The translations under genes were made by a program, and so were the position numbers. The notes under the pieces were generated by a model that was not told the origin of the DNA, made no database searches, and worked only from the letters and a program-made list of their open reading frames with translations. DNA of 64,000 nt from positions 1 through 64,000 of the forward strand of contig NZ_CDDB01000063.1 in NCBI RefSeq assembly GCF_000820105.1. The letters run 5' to 3'. This document shows positions 48,519 through 58,111 of this stretch, piece by piece; positions within the stretch are counted from its first letter, which is position 1, and the number at the start of each line of letters is the position of its first letter. The DNA is from Aeromonas schubertii. Lineage in GTDB: Bacteria > Pseudomonadota > Gammaproteobacteria > Enterobacterales > Aeromonadaceae.

Positions 48519-49721
48519 ATGAGTAAGCTGGTTCTTGTTCTTAACTGTGGCAGCTCTTCCCTGAAATTCGCCGTCATCGACGCCAACACCGGTGATGACC
48601 TGCTCTCCGGCCTGGCCGAGTGCTTCAACCTGGCGGATGCCCGCATCAAGTGGAAGCTCAACGGTGAGAAGGGCAACGCCGAACTGGGAGCCGGTGCCGC
48701 TCACCAGGAAGCCCTGGACTTCATCGTTCACAAGATCCTGCCGCTCAACCCCGAGTTGGCCAAGAACCTGGTTGCCATCGGCCATCGTGTCGTGCACGGC
48801 GGCGAGCGCTTCACCTCGTCCGTGGTGATCTGTGACGACGTCATTGCCGGCATCGAAGCCGCCATCCCCTATGCGCCGCTGCACAACCCGGCTCACCTGA
48901 TCGGCATCCGTGCCGCCATGAAGGTATTCCCCGAGCTGGCCGACAAGAACGTGGCCGTGTTCGACACCGCCTTCCACCAGACCATGCCGGAAGAGGCCTT
49001 CCTGTACGCCCTGCCGTACAAGCTCTACAAAGAGAACGGCATCCGTCGCTATGGCGCCCACGGCACCAGCCACTACTACATCAGCCTGGAAGCGGCCAAG
49101 CAGCTGAACAAGCCGGTTTCCGATCTGAACATCATCAACTGCCACCTGGGCAACGGCGGCTCCGTCTGTGCCATCAAGAATGGCCAGTCCGTCGACACCT
49201 CCATGGGTCTGACCCCGCTGGAAGGCCTGGTGATGGGTACCCGTTCCGGTGATATCGATCCGGCCATCATCTTCTTCCTGCACGACAAGCTGGGCATGAG
49301 CGTCGATCAGATCAATGCCATGCTGACCAAGGAGTCCGGCCTGCTGGGTCTGACCGAAGTGACCTCCGACTGCCGTTTCGTTGAAGACAACTACGACAGC
49401 AAGGAAGAAGCCAAGCGCGCCATGGATGTCTACTGCTACCGTCTGGCCAAGTACATTGGTGCCTACGCCGCCGCCATGGACGGTCGTCTGGACGCCGTAG
49501 TCTTCACCGGTGGCATCGGCGAGAACTCCGCTCCGATCCGCGAGATCACCCTGGGCAAGCTGGGCCTGCTGGGCTTCGACGTCGACCACGACGCCAACCT
49601 GGCCGCCCGCTTCGGCAAGGGTGGCGAGATCACCAAGGCCGGCTCCACCAAGGCCCTGGTCATCCCGACCAACGAGGAGTGGGTCATCGCCCACGATGCG
49701 CTGGAACTGGTCGGCGCCTAA
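48519..49721 (+). CDS. ackA: Acetate kinase
   Basis: 400 residues, the full length of AckA. Motifs are [14 protein letters not shown] (phosphate loop), [29 protein letters not shown] and NCHLGNGGS. It interconverts acetyl phosphate plus ADP with acetate plus ATP. First gene of ackA-pta; 70 bases and a hairpin separate the two. Confidence 0.98.
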   Translation: MSKLVLVLNCGSSSLKFAVIDANTGDDLLSGLAECFNLADARIKWKLNGEKGNAELGAGAAHQEALDFIVHKILPLNPELAKNLVAIGHRVVHGGERFTSSVVICDDVIAGIEAAIPYAPLHNPAHLIGIRAAMKVFPELADKNVAVFDTAFHQTMPEEAFLYALPYKLYKENGIRRYGAHGTSHYYISLEAAKQLNKPVSDLNIINCHLGNGGSVCAIKNGQSVDTSMGLTPLEGLVMGTRSGDIDPAIIFFLHDKLGMSVDQINAMLTKESGLLGLTEVTSDCRFVEDNYDSKEEAKRAMDVYCYRLAKYIGAYAAAMDGRLDAVVFTGGIGENSAPIREITLGKLGLLGFDVDHDANLAARFGKGGEITKAGSTKALVIPTNEEWVIAHDALELVGA

Positions 49722-49737
49722 GATTTAGCTGTAATGC

Positions 49738-49764
49738 AAGGCCGCCCAAGGGCGGCCTTTTCCT
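49738..49764 (+). terminator. ackA-pta intercistronic terminator
   Basis: A 10-bp AAGGCCGCCC/GGGCGGCCTT stem with 2-base loop and TTTTCC. Probably partial, setting the ackA:pta ratio. Confidence 0.65.
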
Positions 49765-49791
49765 GATCCCAAAACAACCAAGGGGTATAAA

Positions 49792-51957
49792 GTGGCACGC
49801 ACTATTATGCTTATCCCGGTCGGCACCGGTGTCGGCGTGACTTCCGTGAGCCTGGGTGTGGTTCGCGCGATGGAGCGTCACGGTGTCAACGTGAGCTTCT
49901 TCAAGCCGGTCGCCCAGCCGCGTCCGGGCGAAACCGGTCCGGAGCGCTCCAGCGCCGTGATCCGCGCCGCAGCCAACATCAATCCGCCCGAGCCGTTCGC
50001 CCTCTCCTACGCCGAGAACATGATCACCACCAGCAACACCGACATCCTGCTGGAAGAGATCGTGGCCCGTTTCGAAGAACACGTGAAGAGCAGCGCCGCC
50101 GAAGTGGTGGTGGTAGAAGGCCTGGTTCCGACCGACAAGCAGCCCTTTGCCAACAAGCTGAACTACGACGTGGCCAAGGCGCTGGATGCCGACATGGTGT
50201 TCGTCACCCATCCGGGTAACGACTCCAGCCAGAAGCTCAAAGAGCGTATCGAGCTGGCCTGCTCCAACTTCGGTGGCGTCGCCAACAAGCGCATCGTCGG
50301 CTGCATCATCAACAAGGTGGGCGCACCGGTTGACGAGCACGGTGTGACCCGCCCCGATCTGACCGAGATGTTCGAGGCTCACCACCAGGGTGCCGATCCG
50401 GCGCACAACCTGGAGGTGCTGCAGGTCTTTGGCAAGAGCCCCCTGCGCATCCTCGGCTGCATCCCCTGGAACACCCAGCTGATCGCCCCGCGTGCCAAGG
50501 ATCTCGCCAAGCACCTGGCCGCCAAGATCATCAACAAGGGTGAGCTGGATACCCGCCGCCTGCAGACCGTCACCTTCTGTGCCCGCTCTATCCACAACAT
50601 GGTCGAGCACTTCCGTCCGGGCAGCCTGCTGGTCACCTCCGGCGACCGCTCCGACGTGATCGTCTCTGCCTGCCTCTCCGCCATGAACGGCACCAAGCTG
50701 GGCGCCCTGCTGCTGACCGGTAACTACCATCCGGAGCCGCAGGTGATGGCCCTGTGCCAACAGGCCATGGCCACCGGCCTGCCGATCATGATGATCGGCA
50801 CCAACACCTGGCAGACCGCCGTCAGCCTGCAGAACTTCAACGTCGATATTCCGGAAGATGACCGCGAGCGTATCGAGCTGGTGCAGGATTATGTGGCCGG
50901 CCACATCGACAAGCACTGGATCGAGTCCCTCTCTGCCAAGTCTACCCGCTCCCGCCGCCTCAGCCCGCCGGCATTCCGTTATCAGCTGACCGAGCTGGCT
51001 CGTCAGGCCAACAAGCGTGTCGTGCTGCCGGAAGGGGAAGAGCCGCGTACCATCAAGGCAGCCGCCATCTGTGCCGAGCGTGGCATCGCCCGCCCGGTGC
51101 TGCTGGGTAACCCGGAAGAGATCCGCCGTGTCGCCGATCAGCAGGGCGTGATCCTGACCGATCGCGTCGAGATCATCGATCCGGTCGAGGTTCGCGAGCG
51201 CTACGTGGCCCGCCTGGTCGAGCTGCGCAAGAACAAGGGCATGACCGAAGTGGTCGCCCGCGAACAGCTGGAAGACAACGTGGTGCTGGGCACCATGATG
51301 CTGGAGCGCAATGAAGTTGACGGCCTGGTATCCGGCGCGGTACACACCACCGCCAACACCATCCGTCCGCCGATGCAGATCATCAAGACCGCCCCCGGTT
51401 CTTCCCTGATCTCCTCGATCTTCTTCATGCTGCTGCCGGATCAGGTACTGGTCTACGGTGACTGTGCCATCAACCCGGATCCGAGCGCCGAGCAACTGGC
51501 AGAAATCGCCATCCAGTCCGCCGAGTCTGCCGCCGCCTTCGGTATCGAGCCGCGAGTGGCCATGATCTCCTACTCCACCGGCACCTCCGGCGCCGGCGCC
51601 GATGTGGACAAGGTACGTGAAGCCACCCGCATCGCCCAGGAGAAGCGTCCGGACCTGGTCATCGACGGCCCGCTGCAGTACGACGCGGCCATCATGGAGA
51701 ACGTCGCCAAGTCCAAGGCGCCGAACTCCCCGGTTGCCGGCAAGGCCACCGTCTTCGTGTTCCCGGATCTCAACACCGGCAACACCACCTACAAGGCGGT
51801 ACAACGCTCTGCCGAGCTGGTCTCCATCGGCCCCATGCTGCAAGGCATGCGCAAGCCGGTCAACGACCTCTCCCGTGGTGCCCTGGTGGATGACATCGTC
51901 TACACCATCGCCCTGACCGGGATCCAGGCGGCCCAGCAAGACGCAGCCCAGGCCTGA
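49792..51957 (+). CDS. pta: Phosphate acetyltransferase
   Basis: 721 residues, the long form: an N-terminal P-loop-like/BioD-type domain ([25 protein letters not shown]), a central DRTGG domain (about 225-335), and the C-terminal catalytic PTA_PTB domain ([35 protein letters not shown]). It makes acetyl phosphate from acetyl-CoA and works with AckA in overflow and anaerobic metabolism. Terminator follows. Confidence 0.98.
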   Translation: MARTIMLIPVGTGVGVTSVSLGVVRAMERHGVNVSFFKPVAQPRPGETGPERSSAVIRAAANINPPEPFALSYAENMITTSNTDILLEEIVARFEEHVKSSAAEVVVVEGLVPTDKQPFANKLNYDVAKALDADMVFVTHPGNDSSQKLKERIELACSNFGGVANKRIVGCIINKVGAPVDEHGVTRPDLTEMFEAHHQGADPAHNLEVLQVFGKSPLRILGCIPWNTQLIAPRAKDLAKHLAAKIINKGELDTRRLQTVTFCARSIHNMVEHFRPGSLLVTSGDRSDVIVSACLSAMNGTKLGALLLTGNYHPEPQVMALCQQAMATGLPIMMIGTNTWQTAVSLQNFNVDIPEDDRERIELVQDYVAGHIDKHWIESLSAKSTRSRRLSPPAFRYQLTELARQANKRVVLPEGEEPRTIKAAAICAERGIARPVLLGNPEEIRRVADQQGVILTDRVEIIDPVEVRERYVARLVELRKNKGMTEVVAREQLEDNVVLGTMMLERNEVDGLVSGAVHTTANTIRPPMQIIKTAPGSSLISSIFFMLLPDQVLVYGDCAINPDPSAEQLAEIAIQSAESAAAFGIEPRVAMISYSTGTSGAGADVDKVREATRIAQEKRPDLVIDGPLQYDAAIMENVAKSKAPNSPVAGKATVFVFPDLNTGNTTYKAVQRSAELVSIGPMLQGMRKPVNDLSRGALVDDIVYTIALTGIQAAQQDAAQA

Positions 51958-51975
51958 TCGCCCCAGTGACGGCAT

Positions 51976-52002
51976 AAGCCCTGCTTCGGCAGGGCTTTTT
52001 TA
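51976..52002 (+). terminator. Terminator of ackA-pta
   Basis: A 9-bp AAGCCCTGC/GCAGGGCTT stem with TTCG tetraloop and T6. Confidence 0.9.
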
Positions 52003-52376
52003 TATCCGTTTGATCTCAGGGATCAACATGGAGGATCCGGGATCGGATCCTCGATCCCTTGTGGTGAGAGGCATTGGGAAAGAGCAACCACTCACCCACC
52101 GCCAATCCCTTGCACAAGGAGGGCACATTTTGACGTGGCCAGAAATTTTTCATATAAATCATATAAATAAAAATAGAAGCACGGCTAATCTACAGAGTTT
52201 TCCACAGATTTTGTGGATAGTTTTCAGATCTTTTGAAAGAAAATAACGCTCTTGAGCGGCCCCACCCCTTCCCCGGGACCAAATCGATAGCCTCCAAACA
52301 AGCTCAAGTAATACAACGACTTGTTCCAATTTTTGGGAATGGCTAGAGTAATGGGCACAGAGGCAGAGGAGCTGAT
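52003..52376. other. GATC-rich, AT-rich gap with DnaA-box-like sites
   Basis: 374 bases without a gene. Six GATC sites occur at 52012-52056, four of them around the inverted repeat GAGGATCC-N6-GGATCCTC (52031-52052). An AT-rich stretch follows with a direct repeat CATATAAAT (about 52150-52170). TTTTCCACA (52199-52207) matches the relaxed DnaA-box TTWTNCACA, and 12 bases on lies the inverted box CTATCCACA (8 of 9 to TTATCCACA). GATCTTTTGAAAG (52227) recalls an origin 13-mer. The layout is origin-like, but no initiator gene is near. Confidence 0.45.
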
Positions 52377-53273
52377 ATGAAGATCCTGATCACCGGCGGC
52401 ACCGGCTTCATTGGCCGTAAATTGGTCGCCCAACTCAAGCAGCTGCATGATCTGGTGATCCTGAGCCGGGATCGCCCCCGCGCCTGGCAACGGCTGGGGC
52501 ACGATGTTGAGATCATCGATAACCTGGATCGCCTCGATAATCTGGATGGCTTCGATGCCGTGATCAACCTGGCCGGCGAGCCGATCGCCGAGGGACGCTG
52601 GAGCGAGGAGCGCAAACAGCTGCTGTGCGACAGCCGCTGGCTGCTGACCGAACAACTGGTCGATCTGATCCAGCTCTCCGAGGCTCCTCCCCGAGTCTTG
52701 ATCAATGCCTCTGCCGTGGGGTGGTATGGACGACAAGGCCCGGAGCCGGTCGACGAATCCTGCCAGCAACCTCACGACGAGTTTACCCATCGCCTCTGTC
52801 AACGCTGGGAGTCCCTCGCCTTGCAGGCGCGCAGCAAACAGACCCGGGTGTGTGTGCTGCGTATCGGTATCGTGCTCGGCAAGGAGGGGGGCGCGCTGGC
52901 CAAGATGCTGACCCCCTACAAGCTGGGATTGGGTGGCCCCCTGGGATCGGGAGAGCAGATGATGAGCTGGGTCCACCTGCAGGATCTGGTGCGCGCCATT
53001 TTGTTCCTGCTCGAGCATGAGGAGTGCCAGGGGATCTATAACGGCACAGCCCCCCAGCCGGTGAGCAACCGGACATTTAGCAAAGCCCTGGCCTCAGCCC
53101 TGCATCGTCCCCACCTCCTGATGGTCCCCGCCCCCCTGCTGCGCCTGGCCATGGGCGAGGCGAGCGATCTGTTGTTGACCGGTCAGGCGGTGCTGCCGAC
53201 CCGGCTGCAGGAGGCAGGCTTCCATTTTTCCCACCCGGAGCTGGCGCCGGCTCTCACCGATCTCTTTACCTGA
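52377..53273 (+). CDS. yfcH: YfcH/SDR39U1-type epimerase family protein
   Basis: 298 residues with the extended-SDR Rossmann start ILITGGTGFIGRKLVAQL and the family blocks NLAGEPIAEGRWSEERK, SAVGWYGRQG and the C-terminal DUF1731 stretch (RPHLLMVPAPLLRLAMGEAS). Substrate unknown. In the first 330 bases of the gene 12 GATC sites occur, far more than chance. It is convergent with ybbP. Confidence 0.88.
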   Translation: MKILITGGTGFIGRKLVAQLKQLHDLVILSRDRPRAWQRLGHDVEIIDNLDRLDNLDGFDAVINLAGEPIAEGRWSEERKQLLCDSRWLLTEQLVDLIQLSEAPPRVLINASAVGWYGRQGPEPVDESCQQPHDEFTHRLCQRWESLALQARSKQTRVCVLRIGIVLGKEGGALAKMLTPYKLGLGGPLGSGEQMMSWVHLQDLVRAILFLLEHEECQGIYNGTAPQPVSNRTFSKALASALHRPHLLMVPAPLLRLAMGEASDLLLTGQAVLPTRLQEAGFHFSHPELAPALTDLFT

Positions 53274-53279
53274 CGCCCC

Positions 53280-55715
53280 CTAGAGGGCGTGCCCCATGGC
53301 GCGTAGCCGCCCCCCCAGGGCTCCTCTCAACAGATGGCGGCGCCACCCCTGTCCAATCAGCGTCACCAGCAAGGCCCCCAGCAAGGGTAGTCCGACCCAG
53401 AGCTGAGGGTGCCAGTTGAGCGACCCCGAGAACCACCACAGCTGCAGGAAGAGGACGCCCCCCTCGGCCACCAGGGCGGCACAAAGCCCCGCCACGGCAC
53501 CGGTTATCATCAGCTCCCAGCTCAACATGCGCGATAAGAGAGTGCCAGGAGCCCCCAGGGTACGCATCACGATGAGCTCGCCGCGCCGCGCCGCCAGGGA
53601 TGCCTGGGTCTGGGCCAGCAGCACCAGCAAGGCGGCCGCCGTGACTAACCCCAGCATCAGTCCCAGCGCCCGGCTCACCTGGGCCGAAATAGCGACAAGC
53701 CGGTTGATGAGATCCTCGACATCGATGAGGCTGACGGTGGGAAAGGAGCGAACCAGATCCAGTTCGACCGTTTGCGTCCCGTCGGGCAACCGGTAGCTCC
53801 CCATCCAGGTGAGGCTGAAGGGCTCCAGCAGATCCGGCGAGAAGATCATGAAGAAGTTGGGGCGCAGGGAATCCCAGTGGATCGCTCGCAGGCTGGTGAC
53901 GGTGGCCGTGAAGGGGCGTCCCTCTATGGTGAAGCCCAACTCGTCCCCAAGCCGGATGCCGAGCCTGGTCGCCACCTCCTCGTCGACCGACACCTGACCC
54001 GGGCCATTCAACCATTCCCCGGCCGTGATGCGGTTGCCAAACGGCAGGCGGTCGGTGGTGGTGAAGTTGAGCTCGCGCCCTATCCCCTCACGTCCCGGTT
54101 GACCCTCTTCGGCCACAGCCTCACCGGCGATGCGAGTCAGCCGGCCTCGCACCATGGGGTAGAAATCAGAGGTCTCGGCACCGGCCTCCTTGAGTTTGGT
54201 CAGCACAGGGATGCGCTCCTCCGGCATCAGGTTGACCAGGAACCGATTGGGGGCATCGGCCGGCAGGTGCCGGGCGATATCCCCCATCAGATCGCTGCGC
54301 ACCGCCCAGAGTAGCCCCAGCAGCAGCAAGGCGAGGGAAAACCCGGCCAACTGAAACAGACCCCGCCCCCGCTCTCTGGCCATGCGGGCCAGCGCCAGGC
54401 GCAAGGGGCGCGGCCCACGCACCTTCCGCCCAAGCCGCAACAGGAGCCCCCCTAACAGGGCCAGCAGCCCCATCAACAGCCCCATGCAGGCGATGAGCCC
54501 CAGCGCCAGCAGCCCATCCCCCATCAAGCCCCACACCAATATAAACAGCCCGAGCAGCGCCACCGGAATGGCCCAGTGGCTGCCGATGTCAGCCTCGACC
54601 TCTCTGCGCAGCACCCGTAGCGGAGGAATACGCAACAGCCTCAAAAAGGGGATGAGCGAGAGCATCAGCGTAATGAAGAGCGCCACCGCCATCGCCAGGA
54701 CGAAGGGGCGCCACGAGGGCGGCGGCAGCTCGGCCGGCAACACCCCCTGCAGCGAGGCCAGGGCGACCCCCTGAACTACCAGCCCGAGCAGTAGCCCGAT
54801 CCCTCCACCCACCAGGGTCAGGCCGAGCAGCAGGCTGCCAAGCAGGCGCCACAGGGTGGCACGGGAGGCCCCCAGAGTCTTGAGCAGCGCCACCATACCG
54901 GTTTGGCGCTCGGCGAAGTGGCGCACGGCGATGGCCATGGCCAGGGCCCCAAGCAGTACACCGGTCAGGGCCGCCAACCGAAAGAAGCGCTCTGCGTTGG
55001 CCAGGGTCCTGCCGCTGCGGCTGTCGCCACTCTCCGGGGTTAGCCAGCGCATACCGGCCGCCGTGGGGCGTGTGCGGTCCAGCCCGTCGAGTCGGGTCGC
55101 GTCGACCTTTAGCAGGTAGCGCCACTCCTGGCGACTGCCCGGCAGCAGGGCGCCGATACGCGCCAGATCGTCGCTGTGCACCAACGCCCGGGGAGCAAGC
55201 TGGAAGGGGCTGAAGCCCTGATCCGGCTCCTCCAACAGTGTCGCGCTCACGGTGAGGGCCGTATTCCCCACCTCAATGCGCTCCCCCGGTCGTGTCCCCA
55301 GCAGTTGCATCAGTCGGGGCGACAACCAGATGGCTCCCGGCTTCAGGGGAACGACAGGGTCACGCTTGAGCGAGCCATAAAAAGGAAACTCCGACGGGAC
55401 GGCGCGCAGAGAGGCCAACTGGAATGCCTCCCCATGAAACAGCATGGTGTTGAAGCTCACCGTGGTCTGCACCCGGGCCCCCGCCTGCCGCCAGCCGTCG
55501 AGTCGTGATGCGGGGAGCGCAGCAGGGCTGACCAGCACCCTGTCCCCACCGATAAATTCACGACCCGAGGCCTTGAGGCCGGCATTGAGCCGATCGGCCA
55601 TGAGCGCCACGCTCACGACACAGGTCACGCACAGGGCGAGCGCCAACACAAACCAGCGCAACTCACCCTGCCACCCCTCCCGCCACAACAGGCGCAGTGC
55701 AAGACGAGGAGTCAT
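53280..55715 (-). CDS. ybbP: ABC transporter permease YbbP
   Basis: 811 residues. An N-terminal membrane helix, a large periplasmic domain, two FtsX-like four-helix units (about 245-425 and 690-800) and a middle pair of helices match E. coli YbbP (804). It belongs to the MacB/LolCDE-like mechanotransmission type rather than a channel transporter. Its start overlaps the ybbA stop as ATGA. The E. coli system is uncharacterised; a link to lipid or envelope hydrolase work with TesA is suggested only by neighbourhood. Confidence 0.9.
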   Translation of the reverse strand: MTPRLALRLLWREGWQGELRWFVLALALCVTCVVSVALMADRLNAGLKASGREFIGGDRVLVSPAALPASRLDGWRQAGARVQTTVSFNTMLFHGEAFQLASLRAVPSEFPFYGSLKRDPVVPLKPGAIWLSPRLMQLLGTRPGERIEVGNTALTVSATLLEEPDQGFSPFQLAPRALVHSDDLARIGALLPGSRQEWRYLLKVDATRLDGLDRTRPTAAGMRWLTPESGDSRSGRTLANAERFFRLAALTGVLLGALAMAIAVRHFAERQTGMVALLKTLGASRATLWRLLGSLLLGLTLVGGGIGLLLGLVVQGVALASLQGVLPAELPPPSWRPFVLAMAVALFITLMLSLIPFLRLLRIPPLRVLRREVEADIGSHWAIPVALLGLFILVWGLMGDGLLALGLIACMGLLMGLLALLGGLLLRLGRKVRGPRPLRLALARMARERGRGLFQLAGFSLALLLLGLLWAVRSDLMGDIARHLPADAPNRFLVNLMPEERIPVLTKLKEAGAETSDFYPMVRGRLTRIAGEAVAEEGQPGREGIGRELNFTTTDRLPFGNRITAGEWLNGPGQVSVDEEVATRLGIRLGDELGFTIEGRPFTATVTSLRAIHWDSLRPNFFMIFSPDLLEPFSLTWMGSYRLPDGTQTVELDLVRSFPTVSLIDVEDLINRLVAISAQVSRALGLMLGLVTAAALLVLLAQTQASLAARRGELIVMRTLGAPGTLLSRMLSWELMITGAVAGLCAALVAEGGVLFLQLWWFSGSLNWHPQLWVGLPLLGALLVTLIGQGWRRHLLRGALGGRLRAMGHAL

Positions 55716-56398
55716 GAGGCCTCCCCGGCGATGAACCGCCCGGCGGAAATCTCCAGACGGCGCCCACAACGCTGCGCCAACGCAGGATCATGGGTCACCA
55801 CCAGCAGGGTGGTGCCGTGCTGTCGATTGAGCTCGAACAGCAGCTCGATGATCCGCTCTCCCGTCTTGCTGTCGAGATTCCCGGTCGGCTCGTCGGCCAG
55901 CAGTAACTCGGGCTGGCCGATAAAGGCGCGGGCGAGGGCAACCCTCTGCTGCTCTCCCCCCGAGAGGCGGGGTGGCAGATGGTGCAACCTTGACCCCAAT
56001 CCTACCTGCTCGAGCAGAGCGCGGGCCCGGGGCTCGACATCCCGCTCACCCCTTAGCTCGGCCGGCAGCATCACGTTTTCGAGAGCGGTCAGGGTCGGCA
56101 GCAGCAGGAAGGACTGAAAGACAAACCCCAGCTGCTCGGCACGCAGGCGGGCTCTCCCCTCCTCGTCGAGCGCCCCGAGGGATTGGCCTCTGATGAGGAT
56201 CTCCCCCGCACTCGGCAGATCGAGCCCGGCCAGCAGCCCAAGCAGGGTCGACTTGCCCGAACCGGAGGCGCCGAGCAGGGCCACCGTCTCCCCCGCCTTG
56301 ACTTGCAAGGAGATCCCCTCAAGGATGGTGAGGCGCTCCTGCCCGAGGGAGACCGTTTTTTCAACGTTGCGAGCTTCGATGATGGGAGTGAATGTCAT
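55712..56398 (-). CDS. ybbA: ABC transporter ATPase YbbA
   Basis: 228 residues: Walker A GASGSGKST, Q-loop VFQSFLLLP, signature LSGGEQQR, Walker B LLLADEPTGNLD and H-loop VVTHD. It is of the LolD/MacB ATPase type. The start ATG (56396-56398 on the plus-strand numbering) shares two bases with the divergent tesA start. AGGA 8 bases upstream lies within the tesA coding sequence. Partner of ybbP. Confidence 0.93.
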   Translation of the reverse strand: MTFTPIIEARNVEKTVSLGQERLTILEGISLQVKAGETVALLGASGSGKSTLLGLLAGLDLPSAGEILIRGQSLGALDEEGRARLRAEQLGFVFQSFLLLPTLTALENVMLPAELRGERDVEPRARALLEQVGLGSRLHHLPPRLSGGEQQRVALARAFIGQPELLLADEPTGNLDSKTGERIIELLFELNRQHGTTLLVVTHDPALAQRCGRRLEISAGRFIAGEAS

Positions 56399-56999
56399 GG
56401 GGCGTATCCTGATTGCCTTGTTCTGTTGTTGGGGATCCATCGTTCAGGCCCAGAGCCTGCTTATCCTGGGAGATAGTCTGAGTGCCGGCTATCAGATGCC
56501 TGTCGAGAAGAGCTGGCCAGCCCTGCTGCAGGTACGCTGGCAGAGTGAGGGCCAATCCTACCGGGTGATCAACGCCAGCATCAGTGGCGAGACAACCCAG
56601 GGCGCCATGGCGCGGCTGCCAAGCCTGCTCGAAGAGCATAAACCGGACTGGGTGTTGATCGAGCTGGGGGGCAACGACGGCCTAAGGGGATTTCCGCCCC
56701 CCGTCACCGAGCGCAATCTGAAGGGGCTCATCGATGGCAGCCAACAGGCCGGCGCCAGGGTCATACTGACCCAGATCCGCCTTCCTCCCAACTATGGCGC
56801 CCGTTATATCCAGCAGTTCGAGCGGCTCTATCCCACCCTTGCCCAAGAGTACAAGCTGCCCCTGCTCCCCTTCTTCCTCGATGAAATAGCATTGCGCCCT
56901 GAACTCATGATGAACGACGGCATCCACCCCAAGACCGAAGCGCAGCCCAGGATCCGCGATCAGGTCGCCGATTTTCTCGCACCACTGCTGGTGCAATAA
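56397..56999 (+). CDS. tesA: Periplasmic acyl-CoA thioesterase/lysophospholipase TesA
   Basis: 200 residues, an SGNH hydrolase. A signal peptide (MGRILIALFCCWGSIVQAQ) precedes GDSLSAG (nucleophile Ser), VELGGNDG-like IELGGNDGLRG and DGIHP with the catalytic Asp/His. GGGAG 8 bases before ATG 56397 supports this start; an in-frame ATG at 56379 is also possible. The 5' end overlaps ybbA head to head by 2 bases, so its promoter lies within ybbA. Confidence 0.93.
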   Translation: MGRILIALFCCWGSIVQAQSLLILGDSLSAGYQMPVEKSWPALLQVRWQSEGQSYRVINASISGETTQGAMARLPSLLEEHKPDWVLIELGGNDGLRGFPPPVTERNLKGLIDGSQQAGARVILTQIRLPPNYGARYIQQFERLYPTLAQEYKLPLLPFFLDEIALRPELMMNDGIHPKTEAQPRIRDQVADFLAPLLVQ

Positions 57000-57005
57000 G
57001 ACGAA

Positions 57006-57023
57006 GGGGGCCTGATGGCCCCC
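57006..57023. terminator. Hairpin between tesA and cheV
   Basis: A 7-bp GGGGGCC/GGCCCCC stem between convergent genes, with no clear T-run in either direction. Confidence 0.4.
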
Positions 57024-57028
57024 TGATG

Positions 57029-57967
57029 TCACATCAGCTGACGCAATCGTTCCTGGGCGACCTGAACCAGAAGATCAGGCTGGAACTTGGAGATGAAGCG
57101 ATCGCAGCCCACCTTCTTGACCATGGCCTCGTTGAAGCTGCCGCTCAAGGAGGTATTGAGGGTGATGAAGAGATCGGACATGCGGGGATCGGCCCGCACC
57201 TCGGCGGTGAGGCGGTAGCCATCCATCTCGGGCATCTCGGCATCGGTGATCATCAACAGGATCTCGTCGGTCACCTTCTTGCCACCGTCACACCACCCCT
57301 TGAGCAGATCGAGCGCCTGTCGTCCATCCTGACACTCGATCACCTGCAGCCCCAGTTGACTGAGGGTATCGCGCACCTGAGCCCGTGCCGTGCTCGAGTC
57401 GTCGACGATAAGCACCTTGCGACCGTTCATCTCGGGCAGGATCTCCCGATCCAGCACCTCTTCGGAGATGGTGACGTCATAGGTAAGGATCTCGGCCAGC
57501 ACCTTCTCCACATCGATGATCTCGACGATCTGCTCCTTGTCCCCCTCGTGGACCCGCGTGATGGCGGTGAGGTAGTTGGAGCGGCCTGCGGTACGTGGTG
57601 GCGGCAGTATGTCTTTCCAGGTCATGTTGACGATATGGGCCACCTGACCGACCAGAAAACCCTGCACGGTGCGGTTGTATTCTGTGATGATGAGGTTGGA
57701 CTCCTTGTCGCTCTGCATGGGGCGCAGACCGATGGCACCACGCAGATTGATGACTGGAATCGAGGTGCCACGGATATTGGCGACCCCGCAGATATTGTGG
57801 TGAGAGCCCGGCATCTTGTTGAGAGGGGGAAGCTTGACCACTTCACGCACCTTGAAGACATTGATGGCAAACATCTGGTGAGAGCCCAGCCGAAACATGA
57901 GCAGCTCCAGTCGGTTTTCCCCAACCAATTGAGTTCGCTGATCCACTGAATCCAATATGCTTGCCAT
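57029..57967 (-). CDS. cheV: Chemotaxis coupling protein CheV
   Basis: 312 residues: an N-terminal CheW domain (about 15-155, GVANIRGTSIPVINLRGAIG) and a C-terminal receiver (about 180-305) with VDDSSTARA and the phosphorylated Asp in MITDAEMPEMDG. It couples chemoreceptors to CheA and its receiver may act as a phosphate sink or adaptor. GGAAG lies 7 bases before ATG 57967. It stands alone, away from a che operon. Confidence 0.94.
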   Translation of the reverse strand: MASILDSVDQRTQLVGENRLELLMFRLGSHQMFAINVFKVREVVKLPPLNKMPGSHHNICGVANIRGTSIPVINLRGAIGLRPMQSDKESNLIITEYNRTVQGFLVGQVAHIVNMTWKDILPPPRTAGRSNYLTAITRVHEGDKEQIVEIIDVEKVLAEILTYDVTISEEVLDREILPEMNGRKVLIVDDSSTARAQVRDTLSQLGLQVIECQDGRQALDLLKGWCDGGKKVTDEILLMITDAEMPEMDGYRLTAEVRADPRMSDLFITLNTSLSGSFNEAMVKKVGCDRFISKFQPDLLVQVAQERLRQLM

Positions 57968-58063
57968 ACAATCACTTCCATCCGAGCTCATGACAGTCTC
58001 TAGTATAGAGTCCCAGACGCACGAAAGTCAGACGCTTTTTCCATCACCCCCCTTATCCATGGT

Positions 58064-58093
58064 GAAAAAAAGGCGGGGAGTCACTCCCCGCCT
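58064..58093 (-). terminator. Terminator of the chitinase gene
   Basis: An AGGCGGGGAGT/ACTCCCCGCCT stem with a minimal loop, followed by T7 on the minus strand, 19 bases after the stop. Confidence 0.88.
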
Positions 58094-58111
58094 ATCTATT
58101 TGATTTAACAA

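Noticed and set aside
49684-51975. 763-codon minus-strand frame opposite pta
   Set aside because: Antisense shadow of pta with no family resemblance.
52003-52376. Calling this gap the chromosomal origin
   Set aside because: oriC in this group is expected near mnmG/mioC/dnaA, none of which is present; only the resemblance is reported.
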